DNA from: Phoronis australis | Lineage: Eukaryota > Phoronida > Phoronidae | Assembly: GCA_002633005.1 (NCBI GenBank) | Contig: NMRA01000086.1 | Location: 248,001-312,000 of the forward strand | Length of the DNA: 64,000 nucleotides | Reading direction: 5' to 3' | In this document: in pieces, positions 1-12,142 of the stretch | Position numbering within the stretch: the stretch's first letter is position 1 | Layout of the letters: the number at the start of each line of letters is the position of its first letter | The notes under the pieces: model-generated | What the model was told of the DNA's origin: nothing | Databases searched by the model: none | The model's input: only the letters and a program-made list of their open reading frames with translations | Position numbers and translations under genes: made by a program

Positions 1-2960
1 AAAGGTTCACACAGATGTCAAAACACAAAACCTCTTCTAGGTTATTTGCAAGCTGTAACCACAGAGTTACCATAAACATTAAAAAGGAAATGAACGAATA
101 GTTAGCAGAAGCTAAATTAAATTCACAGTTAAAGGCATGCAAGAAAACATTTCCGTTACTATAGTAACGGTGAGTGACCAGCCAGCCAGTGTTGGTTATA
201 CACTACAGGGTTGAAAGCTCAAACAAGCACGTCATACCTACTCAGAATCTGTTAATATCAATTACTCAAAAAACCTTAGATTGAGAACTAATATTGTTTT
301 GAAGCCACATAAAACACAACTTATCAAGATAAATTATTAGCGTTACTTTCTGATATGACAAGGTTCCTAGTTTAGCAGAACTGCACTGTGCGCTGAGAGC
401 AGTTTATTGATTATTTCAGCGGTAAGTTTCTATGTCATAAACATGATTTGCTCTAAACTGAACCTGGTGAATTTTCTTCGACCTCGACACGGCAAGTGCC
501 ATTTGCAATGGCATAAAATATCTTCTTCAAGAAAGAGGCCACTTGGCAGCAAACGACAGCTGTAATGTGAGTTGTTTCAAAGTTGTCTCAGATTAGGGGA
601 GTTCTGCACTCTTTGCCAATTACAAAGTATGCTTGAAGAGGATTCTTATGAAACAACTAAGGACATCTCGCTCACACAATCAGAATCAATATAGCAAGTG
701 GATGGAGTTGCTATCATTGAACAATCCACCCATGACTCCATAGTATTGTGAGAGTCCAAAAGTGACATCTCTTCGACCCAATTTTAAATTGTGCTAGTGA
801 CACGCCCAATTCCACTGCTGTTAAACTGTACATGACATCACATGTTTGTGCAAAAACACTCTACTGCCACCTTGTGGTACACCAAATTTTAACACGTCAT
901 TACTATATCAGAAAATGGCACTAGCTTTTTTGCACGCACATGCACACACAACGAAATCCAACTTGTTTCAGATTGAGATGCAATTTGTTTCTAGTGCAAA
1001 ATTGTGTGCAGCGTCAGTGTGCTGGCACTCTTAATTAAAGAGAAATTCTATGAATTTTACATTCGTTTTGGCAAATGTCACAGATTACGATGACTTATAA
1101 GATAACTGGATATTTTTCAGTGAAATTCAAAGTCAAAATTTGCAGTCCCGAAACCGTAGGTAGACATAACCATATCCATTTTTACTGTTTGCCTGCTATT
1201 ATGTCTTAGTTTTCATCTCCTGTTACCCAAGTTTTTGTTGGATCTTGTGTCTAAGTCTTGTGAATAATTCGTAGAGGTCCCTGAACTACATCACTGATGT
1301 TACATTCAGAATCAACCATTCAATAGCTTCAGTTGGTCCACCCCAGTTAGTAGTCAGTAACAAGTGATGACGTGTCATTACACATTCAGGAAAATGAAAC
1401 ATTTTCACTAATAAAACCACTTAAAAAGTCCAAACAGGCAATGTTTTAGTGGACATCATTTCTGCGCGCCCCCGGACTCCATGCCGTATGACAATAAATT
1501 CCATTCAACTATCCCAGTCAATAGAGACATTGGGTTCTTGCAGCCAAAGGTTGGAATTAGCAGCAGGCTCAGCAGACCACGTTAGTCAATTCATTTCTTG
1601 GTGAAAAACACACGCATAATCTTTTCTTTCAATGGCCATTCCATCTACCCTAGGTAGCTCCATGAGGTTTCTGCCTGTAGGCTAATGTCTGAAAATACTT
1701 ATTTACAGGGTCAGCAAATACTATTTACAGACAAGTTACACATCTAGCTTTGAACTACTACTGATACTACTAAGATACTCCATACATGTTCTATTCCCTA
1801 GTTTGTGGCTGAATTTTGTACGAATATGTATAACCATTATGTTGAGCGGAGTTTTTGTGTCACAAGCTTCCCATAGGTTTTAGGCATTCAAATCGTAAAC
1901 TAAAAATAGAAACTGGAAGACACCTTTTATGGAGTGTCCAGTGCATGAAGGTCTCAGGAAAAATTTGGTGATCTACTCAAAAAGACAATCATTTATTTGA
2001 TAAAATTGGTGCAATTTTCGGAGCTCAGTTCCCTTCAATCACCAAGTTTTTATTATAAATTAGTCATTGTAATATGTCATATTTCCTTTCAACGCCAATT
2101 ACACACATGTATTTGCTACATGTACTTAATAGTATTGCTGAACACCCAGTTGCACTGCCTTTCAATAGAAACACTCATTCACGTCTATAGACAGGGAAAA
2201 TGCATAACGAAGGGCCAAGTTAACGAAAGTCCACATTGCTGCATTGCCAAAAAAACGTGTGACAAAAAGGAGTGGCTGTGAAGGATGTAAGTGGAGGACA
2301 CTTCCAGCATTTGGACTACTAGTGGTGATACCTGTGGGATCCAGTTGCACTCAACACGTTACAACAATGACGGAGAAAATCCAGCAGGATTTCCTAGACA
2401 TTATTCACGACAATTCCACAAAAACCAGCACATAGCTTGGATAACAGGAAACAAACACAAACAGTTATAACCATAGATAGGAACAATAAAGAATGGTTAT
2501 GAATTATTATGTAGTCAACTTCCAATTTCAGTAATGCTTGAACTCGATCACTTTAATTATCAAATTTGTCATATCATGCCGACATTTGACTAAATGTCTA
2601 AAATCTTCCCTATAACTTCTGCCATTAACACTAATGCACAGAAGGTTAGCAATCAAACTAACTTGTGATCAGGAAAACTAAGTGAACAGTGAGCTTTAAT
2701 GGTAATCCTATGGTGTTAGAGTAAGGCCGCTTTAAGGAATTAGCTTGTCTCTTTATAACTAAGCACCAAAAATCAGGTTGAAATCTGTGAGTCTGCGCGA
2801 GTCCATGCACCAACTCTTACTCATACAGCAAGCAAACTAAAGCACTGGCTGGCTGCTCGACTGGTTGATTAAGAAAATCACAAGGTGAGAGTCCATGACG
2901 AGAAATCCGGCACCCAGAACCGAAGTGTGTGCAGACAGCAGTAGAGATAAAATGACCTAC
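1..2960. other. Downstream of DNAJB-like exon 4; no gene recognised
   Basis: AT-rich sequence with only short, non-homologous ORFs. The remaining DNAJB-like exons would be expected here on the minus strand, but I found no segment encoding the usual C-terminal motif (VNGRK...VENG-like). It could be intron or 3'UTR. Confidence 0.4.
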
Positions 2961-3036
2961 CTGTTATTGAAAAAGTCATCCTCGAAAGGATCATCTCTTC
3001 TGGAGGTAGGGGAGGCGAATCCGAAGCTCGGAAACC
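2961..3036 (-). CDS. DNAJB-like coding exon 4
   Basis: Acceptor ...ATTCATTTCCAG|GG and donor AACAG|GTAGGT. It encodes [20 protein letters not shown] then DFFNN. The 3' donor phase is 2, so the gene continues downstream. An alternative acceptor at 3106 (exon 3105-2961) also keeps frame and would insert 23 residues, but it fits the family less well. Confidence 0.75.
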
Positions 3037-6000
3037 CTGGAAATGAATTTTGAAACATCCGTTGACTAAACTTGTAGTGGCGCGTATCGATATCCTTGCC
3101 GTTGCCTGGAATCACAGAGATAGCGGACATCTAGGTCAAGGTCAAATTGGGTAGAAGAAAATGTTACTTTAAGCTCAATCTTCTTAGACAGCAACCAACA
3201 TTTAATAGGAGTACACGAATGATACTCAAAACTTCGTTTAAATTTTGGATTTAAAAAGAAATTTACGTGCAATTCACACCTGCGCTATGGTTTCACATGT
3301 AGGCTCTTGCTGACTGCACTGAAAGGGATTCAAGCAAATCACTGAAGTCTGTTGGTCATTTCTGGCTAATACTGCATTATATAACTACATGTCAAAAATC
3401 CCTGCTGGTTATTGAGATCCAATTTCACCAGTTACCTGGAGAGTTCAGGACTACCACAAAGTAAATAGTAATTAGTAACAGGCAGGATGAACATGCCAAA
3501 TGCTTCTAGTAACTAAATTTGGTAGCAATTCCAGCATGCAATAACTAAAATCATATAACGGTGGTTTTGTTTTGCTTTCTAAATGAACTTTTATAAAAGA
3601 AGAAATAGTTAGCAAGCAATAAAGTCTCATATTGTTTTGCAAAAATTAAAATGAAAACCTGAGCTGTCTACCACTGATTCTTTGCTCATAGAAAAGAGTT
3701 TGAACTTTCAGGGGTCGGAGGTCAAGGGTCTGTGATTCCAGGTTCAGGCTAAAACTACAAGAGACACATCAATTAGTTGTGCAACATGATATGTAGTGTG
3801 AATTGATAGGTTTTAATTCTATCTCATGAACTCATAAAGTACAGTACTGCCAGGTAGGAACAGACAGATGTTTCTATGAAGGTAATTTATCTTTTAAATT
3901 AAATGTAAATTCAGGAACAGAGGTGTGTACTTAATGAGGGCGTTGATTACATGAAATACTGTGGTGAACACAGGAAGCATAACAGGAAAGCACATGCACC
4001 GTGTCAAACTACATTCAGCAGAGAGTATGAAGTAACTTTAGATGCATTTAGTGTTGAGAAATTTTCTAGCCAGTCACCTAAACACACAAAGTTCACGCAC
4101 CACTTAAGTGTCACGTCTCTCTCAAGTTGTGATGGCAACAAGATCTACCAAGTACCCACCCTTCCAACCAATGCCACAGACACACTTCATGATGACCAGC
4201 CAGACAACTATGACCCACTAAACACAGCAGCAGCTATATGTTAACCCAAAATTGAGCTAAAATGTTAGTGTCCATGCAAGAAGGTCAAATATAAATTGAC
4301 AAAAATATGCAACCAGAGGAAATCTGAAGCAAGCAAATAATATACAGCATACAGGAGATAGTCTAACAACCTTGGACAGTTTTACATTGTTTAAAAAAAC
4401 ACAAGACAGAGGGAAGATTTTTGCTTCGCTTAATTCTTAACCCCAATCTGCGTACACCTACAGAAAAAAATGGTCAACAAAACAACTGTTTTACTTGGCA
4501 TGAAAATGCCAAGTGGTACTTTATTGGCCATCTGAATGCCTTCAAGTGTAAACAGTGTAATATTAGGTTCACATGAGCCAGGAAAAAATGCAAACAGTTT
4601 TTCCGGGGTGCAAACACTAGTTCTTTAGCCAGATAGATGTGCTGTCAGAGGAGAAGAGGTAATTTTGCCAAGTTCATGTTGTGACCATACATATTGCAAC
4701 ATGCGCCTTTTTATTTTTTAAGCGCTAATGACAGTTATTTTGTGCTTTGTTGATTTTCAAAGTACAAGTTTCACCTGGTACCTAGTAGCATCAAAGGGCA
4801 ATAAACTAAATGCACAACCTGGTGACTGGCGATATTTATCTACCAGACGTTATGCAGCGTACATTTTCTGAGACTGACTGCATCAAACACAAAATCACAA
4901 CTTATGTGTTGCAAGGTGAAATTGCACAACTGTTCACAATACGGGACTGTATTCACTCCCACTACTCAACATCTCTGCAGGGCTGCTTACAGGTTCCGGG
5001 ATGGACACAACACCAGCACAGGGCGAATCACTGCTAGTTACCAATACTGAATGCTCTGAAGGCACGGGTGACCATCAAAAGCTGAAGGGCCTCAAGTCAC
5101 CGTAGAGGCCACAGCTCGCGAGGCTTTTCGCTTCAAAAATGTACTTCTCAGGAGTGGCGACAGGAATCACTAGAGATGGCATGGCACCCTTCTTCAGGCG
5201 TTGTTTTGCAGGAACCTTTTTCACTTCCGCATACATATCTATTTCGTAATCCGATGGCAGAAAATGCTCGCCACACATTCGGTAATTCTCCACTGCTTTA
5301 TACATTACGTGGACGGGTAACGCTGCGTTCTTCACACAACGAGCCAAGTACAGCAAAGTGTGTCATCCATCAGAAAGCAATGTAACGGCATACTCAAAGT
5401 GTGTGTGAGACAATAACAAGTATGTCCCAGTACGCAACCATGTGGCATGTTGACTGACTCTTAAACAAACGCAAACAACGACTGAACTTATCACAACCGA
5501 GATAAAACAATGACTGAATCGACAGCTCATATAGTAAAACTATATGAAAACAAAATGGCGAGAAATTCTAAACCCCCTAAACGTCACTTCCAGAATAGGG
5601 CATGACTAATTAATTAAATTATAGGAAGCCCTAAATAACTGAAAAGTATGTCTGTGATAATCAACAAACCGTTTTTTTTTCTGAAAATGACATGAAAAAG
5701 ATTGCTTTTTCTTTTAATGTTGCATGCAAATTACAGTCCAAGGATAAAATAAGAATAGTAAACTTGTCCCATTTATATCTTAAAGGACTGGTCAAATAGT
5801 AATTGTGAGATTCCACACCACAACAAACCACAGAATTAAGCCACTTCGATCATGTATGTCAAAGGGATCCCTCATTAGCAAGTCCATCCAGAAAATCCAT
5901 GGAATGATTCACCAATAGTGGTCAATATGATATTGCCAAATGGTGCATTTTAGCCCACATTCAGGCAAAATGCTATTTGGCTAGCAAAAGTGTCCTTCCC

Positions 6001-9000
6001 TGTATTGTACTAGCTGATGGAACAAGGGTTCTGGCTGGCATCAGCATTTCGCAATCAGTTGGAAACCTTGTCTTTTTCACCATCATAAACACATGGGTCA
6101 GGTTGAGGTGAATAGTCGCACATGTTCACTAATAGCCAGTGTCTGGCTTGAGGGCCTTGTAAAACATTTCTGCCAAGGTTCCCTCCAACACAGGCTGACA
6201 CAACACTTGTCATTGCCAACGAACCCCAATGAAAGGCTTACCTCACAATAAGTATGGAGTTAAGGCAGAGTATCAACCTGTTTTGATAATTTCACTGAAA
6301 AGCTGTTAAGGTGATGAGGAAACAAACTAACTGCTGACAAAAATTCACCACTTCGCAGACAAGTCGTTTGTATGGCTAAAACGTTGCGCATTTGGCTAGT
6401 ATTGTTACCAGTGAAACTGCTAGCGTTTTGCCACTCATGTGAACTTTCTTACAGCACAAGACATATGTAGAAATCTAAAATTGCAGCCTTGAAAGACCAG
6501 CAAAATATAGTGTAAGATAGCAAGTGGAACTGTGGAAAGCATTGATTGTCATGTTTTACAGTGTGGTAGAATAGTAAGATTTATTTATTCACGATGACAA
6601 CCTAACCTGCATTACAGTACTGGTCTCCCACAGGATAAGAAAGACAGTGTTAGAAATCTGACTAGCATAATAAGAAAAACTATAATATCCCACATAAACT
6701 TGTTCACAACCAAAGTGTAAACAATTGAGTGAAAGACTACACAGACTTTCTTGTCTAAATAAAAGGTTTGTCCACCTACAGAAACAAGTCCTATGATGTA
6801 AATAAATCTAGAGCTGGGTGGTTTTCTGCCTGCACATGAGCTGAACTCCAGAAACTTAGTTTTGTCACAAATACTGATTGCAACAGTATAGCAATACTAC
6901 ACCAACCTTTAGACTTTAACCCAGACTAAAGAACTACAACACCAGTTAGAACATTCCGAGAGGCCTAAAGGTCTTGTCTGATTTCAAGAAGTTCAAAGAA
7001 AAACAAGACATCTCAGGGTTTCCAATATAACCAGACTAAAAATTCACTGTTCCAATCAAATGGAAATGTCTATTAGCTGGGTCAAATATCGCAGTATTGG
7101 AGGCAATTAACAATTTAACGCTCCGTTTCACCCCTTGCTACTGTGCATCCTCTCTTGAGGAATATATGCCAGAACTCCAATTGCTTGGTACTGCTGGTGA
7201 TCAGATGTCAATTCTGTAATTCTAAAAAGTCCATTGGAGTACCTAACAAGCAAACTCAAAGTGATATCCAATCCTAGATTATTCAATATTTCATTGTTGT
7301 AACTGCAGTGATATGAAATTCTCTAACAACTTATTCCAATACTGTCACCTAACTAAATTTCAAAACCCATACACTACTTAAGTATCCATTTATTACTTCC
7401 AAATGAGCCAAATTAACAACAAAATTAATCCATTTTGATAGTTACAGTTAGTAAAGTAAAATCTCACTAAATTTGGACAAAATTGAGCTTTTTCATTTTT
7501 CTAACACCACTGGTATTAAGTAATATTGCTGTGAATGCCAATTGTCTATTTGGTGCTCTTACCTTTTGCTAAAAATGAAAACATAAAATTTTGTCTGTCC
7601 CCCATGTCGTGTCCTAAATTCAACATGATAATTGTGAGGCCTACAGCTCACCATTCAACCAAACAGCCAGGCACCTCAAGCAACAGCAATGATTTCTGGC
7701 AGCAATATCGGCAACAAGGCTTTTTGACTTTGCACAATCGATCACGCGACATCTACCTATGGAATTTTCAATGGTCGTCAGCTAATCCGTGTTTCTAGAA
7801 TATTTGGAGACACTGCTGGTCACCACATTCATGAACCAAAAAAAAACAAAATTGTACATTTTACTTACTCCAGTTTTCTGAGTGCTCCCAAATCACTTTT
7901 CAACACTAAATATTGTTAAAACTGTATACAGGGGTTGATTAAAACTTCTTAGGCATCAACAATAAAACACACATCCACCTGATAAGTCTGATTGCATTTT
8001 TATGTTCCAATAGTGATCCCGATGTCTCAGTTGACTGGAGTGTCTGCACGGTTAGCAGAAAGTCCTGGGTTCGAGTTCCGGTCGGGGCAGAAATCTTTTT
8101 AGACTTATGTTCACTAGGTCACTTGATGTGGCCAACAGTTGGCGTGCAGATCAGACTTAAAATATTTCGATCTATATTTCCACACCGGTTCAAGATTTAC
8201 ATATATTCATTAAATACAAACTGATACTTTATGCTGTACGATGGGTCCTTAGCAAGCACTTTATGAAGGCAGTCTCATTAGAACATCCCTATGTACGCAC
8301 ATGAGCTTATGGGAAACAGAACAATTATCTTTAAATGAAGTGTGAATTGCTAACCATTTCCTCATCTTAGTAAGGCACACCAATCCCTCTTTTGGTTGGC
8401 CTTATTACATGCATTCCTGTCTGCGTAAGATGTTCACAACTCAAGGGCCTCAAGCAAAATGGCAGACAACACAAAGTATTAAGTGTCATCCTGCCAAAAC
8501 CCTGCCTGAACACTGAAGGATGGTTTAAGAGTAAAACCACTGGTTAGTGAGAGTCGATTTACATCCAGTACTCCAGCACAGCTCATAATCAGTTACTGAA
8601 AGAACTGAGGGAATACAACAGCTTAACAGCTTAAGCTTAACTACAAGAGTTTAGGCCAAGGGAGTATAAATCTATCTGTTACACCAACAGTGACATAACA
8701 AGGGTAAACAGATAGAGCAGAATCATTATTGATCAAGCCATGTTAAATCATGCCATCCTTTGAGTTAATCATTAATGTATGAATACGTTATTGTTTGATA
8801 AATCAATTATGCCGAGTGTAATCACTACAAGAGAATCAACAACACTACGACATTAAGAATTCAGCGACATAGCCTCAAATTTCCAATCAATCCCATAAAT
8901 AAAACGTTGGAACACGTCTAAATGTTTGATAAAGCGACAACATAGTGGACACATGACTGCACTATGGGACTTTTGACAAATTAGAATTCACACCACAGCA

Positions 9001-12000
9001 ATCAATAAACAAACAAATCTATGCTAGACCTATTTAATTGAAAGACCATGTCTGAATGGAACAGTTTGACTGAACCAAGGATGCTTTGAGCAGGGGGCAA
9101 ATTACCTGTCTTCAAATATACCCTAACATTTACTGACTTATTACTTAAAGTCACCTACTGGCACTATGAAAACACATTACAGTCTAGGGGAGACCAAGTA
9201 CTTGCAACCACCATCCTGGGCATTGAGGCTACCTGCTCCTAGAATATGAACTTTCAGGGCTCGCTCACTCGCTCGCTCCCTCCCTCCCTCCTTTCATCCC
9301 TACCAGCAGATTGGGGTTACCAATTTAAAAGTAAAAGACAGTTGTCATTGGAAACCATGATTTTCAACTGATAGTTTTGAGTCATTTCAAAAGCAACTAA
9401 AACAATGCCCTTCAACGTGAGAGGGAATATTTCTCAACAGCAACACTTCATAATGAGTAAATGACAACAAAGCAGGGTTAGACTACAGACAAGAAGCACT
9501 AACTAGTATTAAACATGGCCATTCTCTACTCTCAGTGAGGGCTACTGTCTTAAACTACAAGGCCAGACACGACTGACAACTACTGGCGCTTACCTCGACC
9601 TCCGAAGAACTCTGCGAATGGATCGCGTCCGCCAAAGAACTCTCGGAACACGTCCTCAGGGTCCCTGAAGTGGAACGAGTGGAAGTCGTGGTCAAAGTTG
9701 CTGTAGTACTGACCACTGTCTCCTCCAGTCTTCAGTCCATCTTTACCATATCTGTCGTATGTCGCCCGCTTCTCCTCTGCATAATGACATATTTGTGTGT
9801 TAACATGGTCGTGATGACATCATACATTCACTCCGGGAGGTAGAAACATTTTCTCCCTCACCAAATGCACAGACATTCATTAAGAATATGCAGGACCCCA
9901 AAGAAGGGTCCATATCCGGCAAACTTTGGAAGACACGTCAGTAATGGCTGATTGGATTCATATGATACTATGAACGTTGTTAGGAATTGCTTTTAAAATG
10001 TTCCACTTCTGCATAACAAGCTAGAAAAAATAAGACATCATGATTTTCGTGGAAAAACACTGAAGCTGCACAAACTGAAAATGAAAACAAAATTGGTTTA
10101 AAAAATTGTAACGGTTTTTGAGATTTCATCCTGACCATTCACATCAAATGAAATTTAGTCATGTTATTGCTACTGTTGTTTCGCTGTGGATGCACCTTTC
10201 ATTCTAGTTGAATTTTACTAAAAAAGACATGCTCGCGAGACCAAGTCAATAGCAAGGTGGTATCAAGTGGAACATCAAATTTTACAGGCTACTACTTTCA
10301 GAAAATATACTTTTACTGAGTTATTGTTCTGCAGACAATTGGTTAAATACAGGCTAGTCAAAAAGGTCCTACAGCAAAAATTCTAGGTAATAACTATTAG
10401 GACAGCAAAATTCTGATTACAGAATAACTAGTAAGCTCCTTATTAACTTACCTGTTAATTCATCTTCATTCTCAATCACAAAGACAACTCTGACAATGAA
10501 TCCCGCTAACGCCCAGATGTCACGAAAGGGAATTCTGGGTCATTTTTTCTGAATACTTTCGACTTGTACTGTAGTATAGTGTTATCCATTTGGCAAGATG
10601 GCAATTCTATTTTTCAAGACTTATACTATAGACCAAACACAATACATCTGCAATTACGTAAATGCCCTTGCAAACTCTTTCTAGATAAAAATTAGCAATT
10701 TAGGCATCAACTCATCACTAATGCATGGTGCATTGATAGAAATTTTGTGCTATGAAGTTTTAAATAGTACTGCAGTTCACTCTAACACACGAAGTCATCA
10801 ACGTTCAATGCACAATGGGTAAAATATAGGATGGTTCACACTAAGTCAAGTTTACTATTGGCTTGCCAGTGTACTCACCGTTAGACAGGACTTCATAAGC
10901 TTCTGACACCAGTTTGAACATTTTCTCCGCTTCTTCTTGGTTGTCTGGATTCTTGTCCGGGTGCCACTTGAGTGCCATTTTTCTGTAGCTGAAGAAAACG
11001 TGTGAGTAGTAACAGTTACTAATTTCTACAGTAATTAATCATTGTAATCGCTGCTACAGTTGGCATTTTATAGTTACTATAAGTAAAGTTTAAAATTTTT
11101 AATAACAAAAGATATCCAATGACTAATCACACAAGAAGTGTTTTTAGACAATATGAAAAATGCATGGAGAAGTGGTCTAGTAATTATTGTCATATTGTTT
11201 TCAACGAATGACTAATCAATGCATTTTATTCAGGATGAGGTCCAAAATACAAGGTTGACTTATCGTGACTAGCCGTGAGTTGGTTTTTCAGGTGACTAAC
11301 AGAAATTTCCAAGTTGTGCATTGCAAAATTCCTGGTAGAAACACATGACTAAGTAATATCATTTCAGTCATTCATCACTTGTTAAGCATACAACATGGCT
11401 GACAAGTTAAATTTTGTCAAGTTTCTAAAATAAAAAAAATTTAGTCTTACTACTAAAATGATTTGTATAATGTCACACAACGTTTAGTAAGATTTTCATA
11501 TATTTCCAGTGCGGTAATCCGCCTTTGAAAAGGTGAAAACGACAGTTTAACAATTATTTTTGTGCGAAATAAGAGGACAGTTACAGTAGACAAATCCACA
11601 TAAGCAAATGAGGAGATTTTACATCGCTCACAGGAAGAGAAATAATAAAAAGTTTTCAGTTCCAAGCGTGTCATGGGTCTTTAACAATTTGGTTATTGAT
11701 TTTGTGCAAGAAAAGCACCAACAGCTCAATAATACAAACTTAAATGGAAAAGAAACTGCTACAGTTCTGCGTAATGTACCAGGTAGTCTAATGTACCAGG
11801 TAGTCTAATGTACCAGGTAGTCGGGTGTTTTTAAAATTGAAACACAAGTAATTAATGGATTGTCATTTTCTCATTTTTCAAACACTTATTAGAACACTGA
11901 AACTAATTTGCTGTTGGTGACAGCTGTGTACAAAAAAATGAATTACAGTAAAATTCTCTACCTAGCGTATTCTATTTGAGAAATTTGACAATAAAATATA

Positions 12001-12142
12001 ATTCCAACTTATTGCCACGTAGTGGGAGTGTATGACAAACTTGACCTGTTAATGAAGCTGTGAAATCTACTTACGATTTCTTAATTTCTGCATCACTTGC
12101 ACTTCGGGGAACCTGTAGGATATCGTAGTAATCATCCGACAT
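2961..12142 (-). CDS. DnaJ/Hsp40 co-chaperone, DNAJB6/DNAJB2-like (3' end not found)
   Basis: Class B J-domain protein that would stimulate Hsp70 ATPase and help suppress aggregation of unfolded clients in cytosol or nucleus. Four coding exons with GT-AG borders and consistent phases: 12142-12075, 10988-10879, 9776-9594 and 3036-2961, together 437 nt (145 codons plus 2 nt). The protein opens [20 protein letters not shown], carries the invariant HPD tripeptide in a KWHPDKNP context, then the J-domain end [21 protein letters not shown] cut at exon 2/3, followed by the G/F-rich hallmark [13 protein letters not shown] and [10 protein letters not shown], both typical of DNAJB6/DNAJB2. The Ser/Thr-rich and C-terminal parts expected in this family were not recognised between 1 and 2960, so those exons may be divergent or lie outside the window. 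Intron 3 is ~6.6 kb and full of repeats. Orthology to DNAJB6 rather than another class B member is inference. Confidence 0.88.
4493..4514. repeat. Short perfect hairpin
   Basis: ACTTGGCAT, a GAAA tetraloop, then ATGCCAAGT: a perfect 9-bp stem with a GNRA-type loop. It is isolated in the DNAJB-like intron and no function is evident. Confidence 0.5.
4950..5713 (-). mobile_element. Degraded Kolobok-family copy with THAP remnant
   Basis: Reverse-oriented relative of the element at 43369-45287. The right end (5690-5717) matches that element's TIR and finishes at a TTAA. Inward lie the conserved TIR part with AAACGTCACTTCC (about 5580) and a THAP-derived reading frame at 5356-5075 (minus) with [16 protein letters not shown] and VPAKQRL, near-identical to the intact copy. 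The first zinc-binding Cys region (about 5440-5400) is frameshifted. Homology fades below about 4950 and no left TIR is seen, so the copy is truncated. Boundaries on the left are approximate. Confidence 0.72.
5075..5356 (-). pseudogene. THAP-domain transposase fragment (inactive)
   Basis: A 93-codon open stretch homologous to residues ~45-140 of the THAP ORF at 43612-44541: second half of the C2CH zinc module (CGEH), SDYE and the AVPTF-like segment (AMPSLVIP). The N-terminal CxxxC half is corrupted upstream and the 3' transposase part is missing. Confidence 0.7.
8019..8090 (+). repeat. tRNA-derived SINE head (single copy seen)
   Basis: tRNA-like fold: CCCGATG at the 5' side pairs with GTCGGGG at the 3' side, there is an A-box-like GTCTCAGTTGACTGG, and a B-box-like GGTTCGAGTTCC with one extra base. 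It is not a functional tRNA by eye (irregular anticodon arm). Lies in the DNAJB-like intron; the SINE tail is not delimited. Confidence 0.5.
9594..9776 (-). CDS. DNAJB-like coding exon 3 (J-domain end and G/F start)
   Basis: Acceptor ...CATTATGCAG|AGGAG and donor GTCGAG|GTAAGC. It encodes [15 protein letters not shown], then [20 protein letters not shown], the most diagnostic DNAJB6/2 segment. Confidence 0.92.
9960..10400 (+). repeat. Dispersed repeat F, copy 1
   Basis: Shares a long collinear similarity with 55860-56300 and 53230-53520, for example TTTTTGAGATTTCATC, then ATCAAATGAAATTT, and TTTCAGAAAATATACTTTTACTGAG-like blocks in the same order. It lies in DNAJB-like intron 2. No coding potential or TIR recognised. 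Confidence 0.65.
10879..10988 (-). CDS. DNAJB-like coding exon 2 (HPD motif)
   Basis: Acceptor ...TTTTCTTCAG|C and donor AACG|GTGAGT. It encodes [20 protein letters not shown] and continues to EAYEVLSN. The HPD tripeptide is the Hsp70-activating element. Confidence 0.92.
11773..11822 (+). repeat. 17-bp tandem repeat, 3 copies
   Basis: AATGTACCAGGTAGTCT is repeated three times in DNAJB-like intron 1. Each unit contains CAG|GTAGT, a donor-like string on the plus strand, with no gene there. Confidence 0.9.
12075..12142 (-). CDS. DNAJB-like coding exon 1
   Basis: The start codon is at 12142-12140 and begins [14 protein letters not shown]. The donor is ...AAATC|GTAAGT with phase 2. The J-domain helix II starts at its end (AEIKKS). 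A possible 5'UTR acceptor or donor near 12178 was not resolved. Confidence 0.88.

Larger units (their letters stand above)
3106..9593. other. DNAJB-like intron 3 (~6.6 kb), repeat-bearing
   Basis: Holds a broken Kolobok/THAP copy (about 4950-5713), a 9-bp-stem hairpin (4493-4514), a tRNA-like SINE head (8019-8090) and a CTCG/CTCC-rich tract at 9260-9292. An 97-codon open stretch at 3951-4244 on the plus strand has no recognisable family. Confidence 0.5.

Noticed and set aside
3951-4244. 97-codon ORF in the DNAJB-like intron
   Set aside because: No recognisable domain, no splice or promoter support; short enough to be chance.
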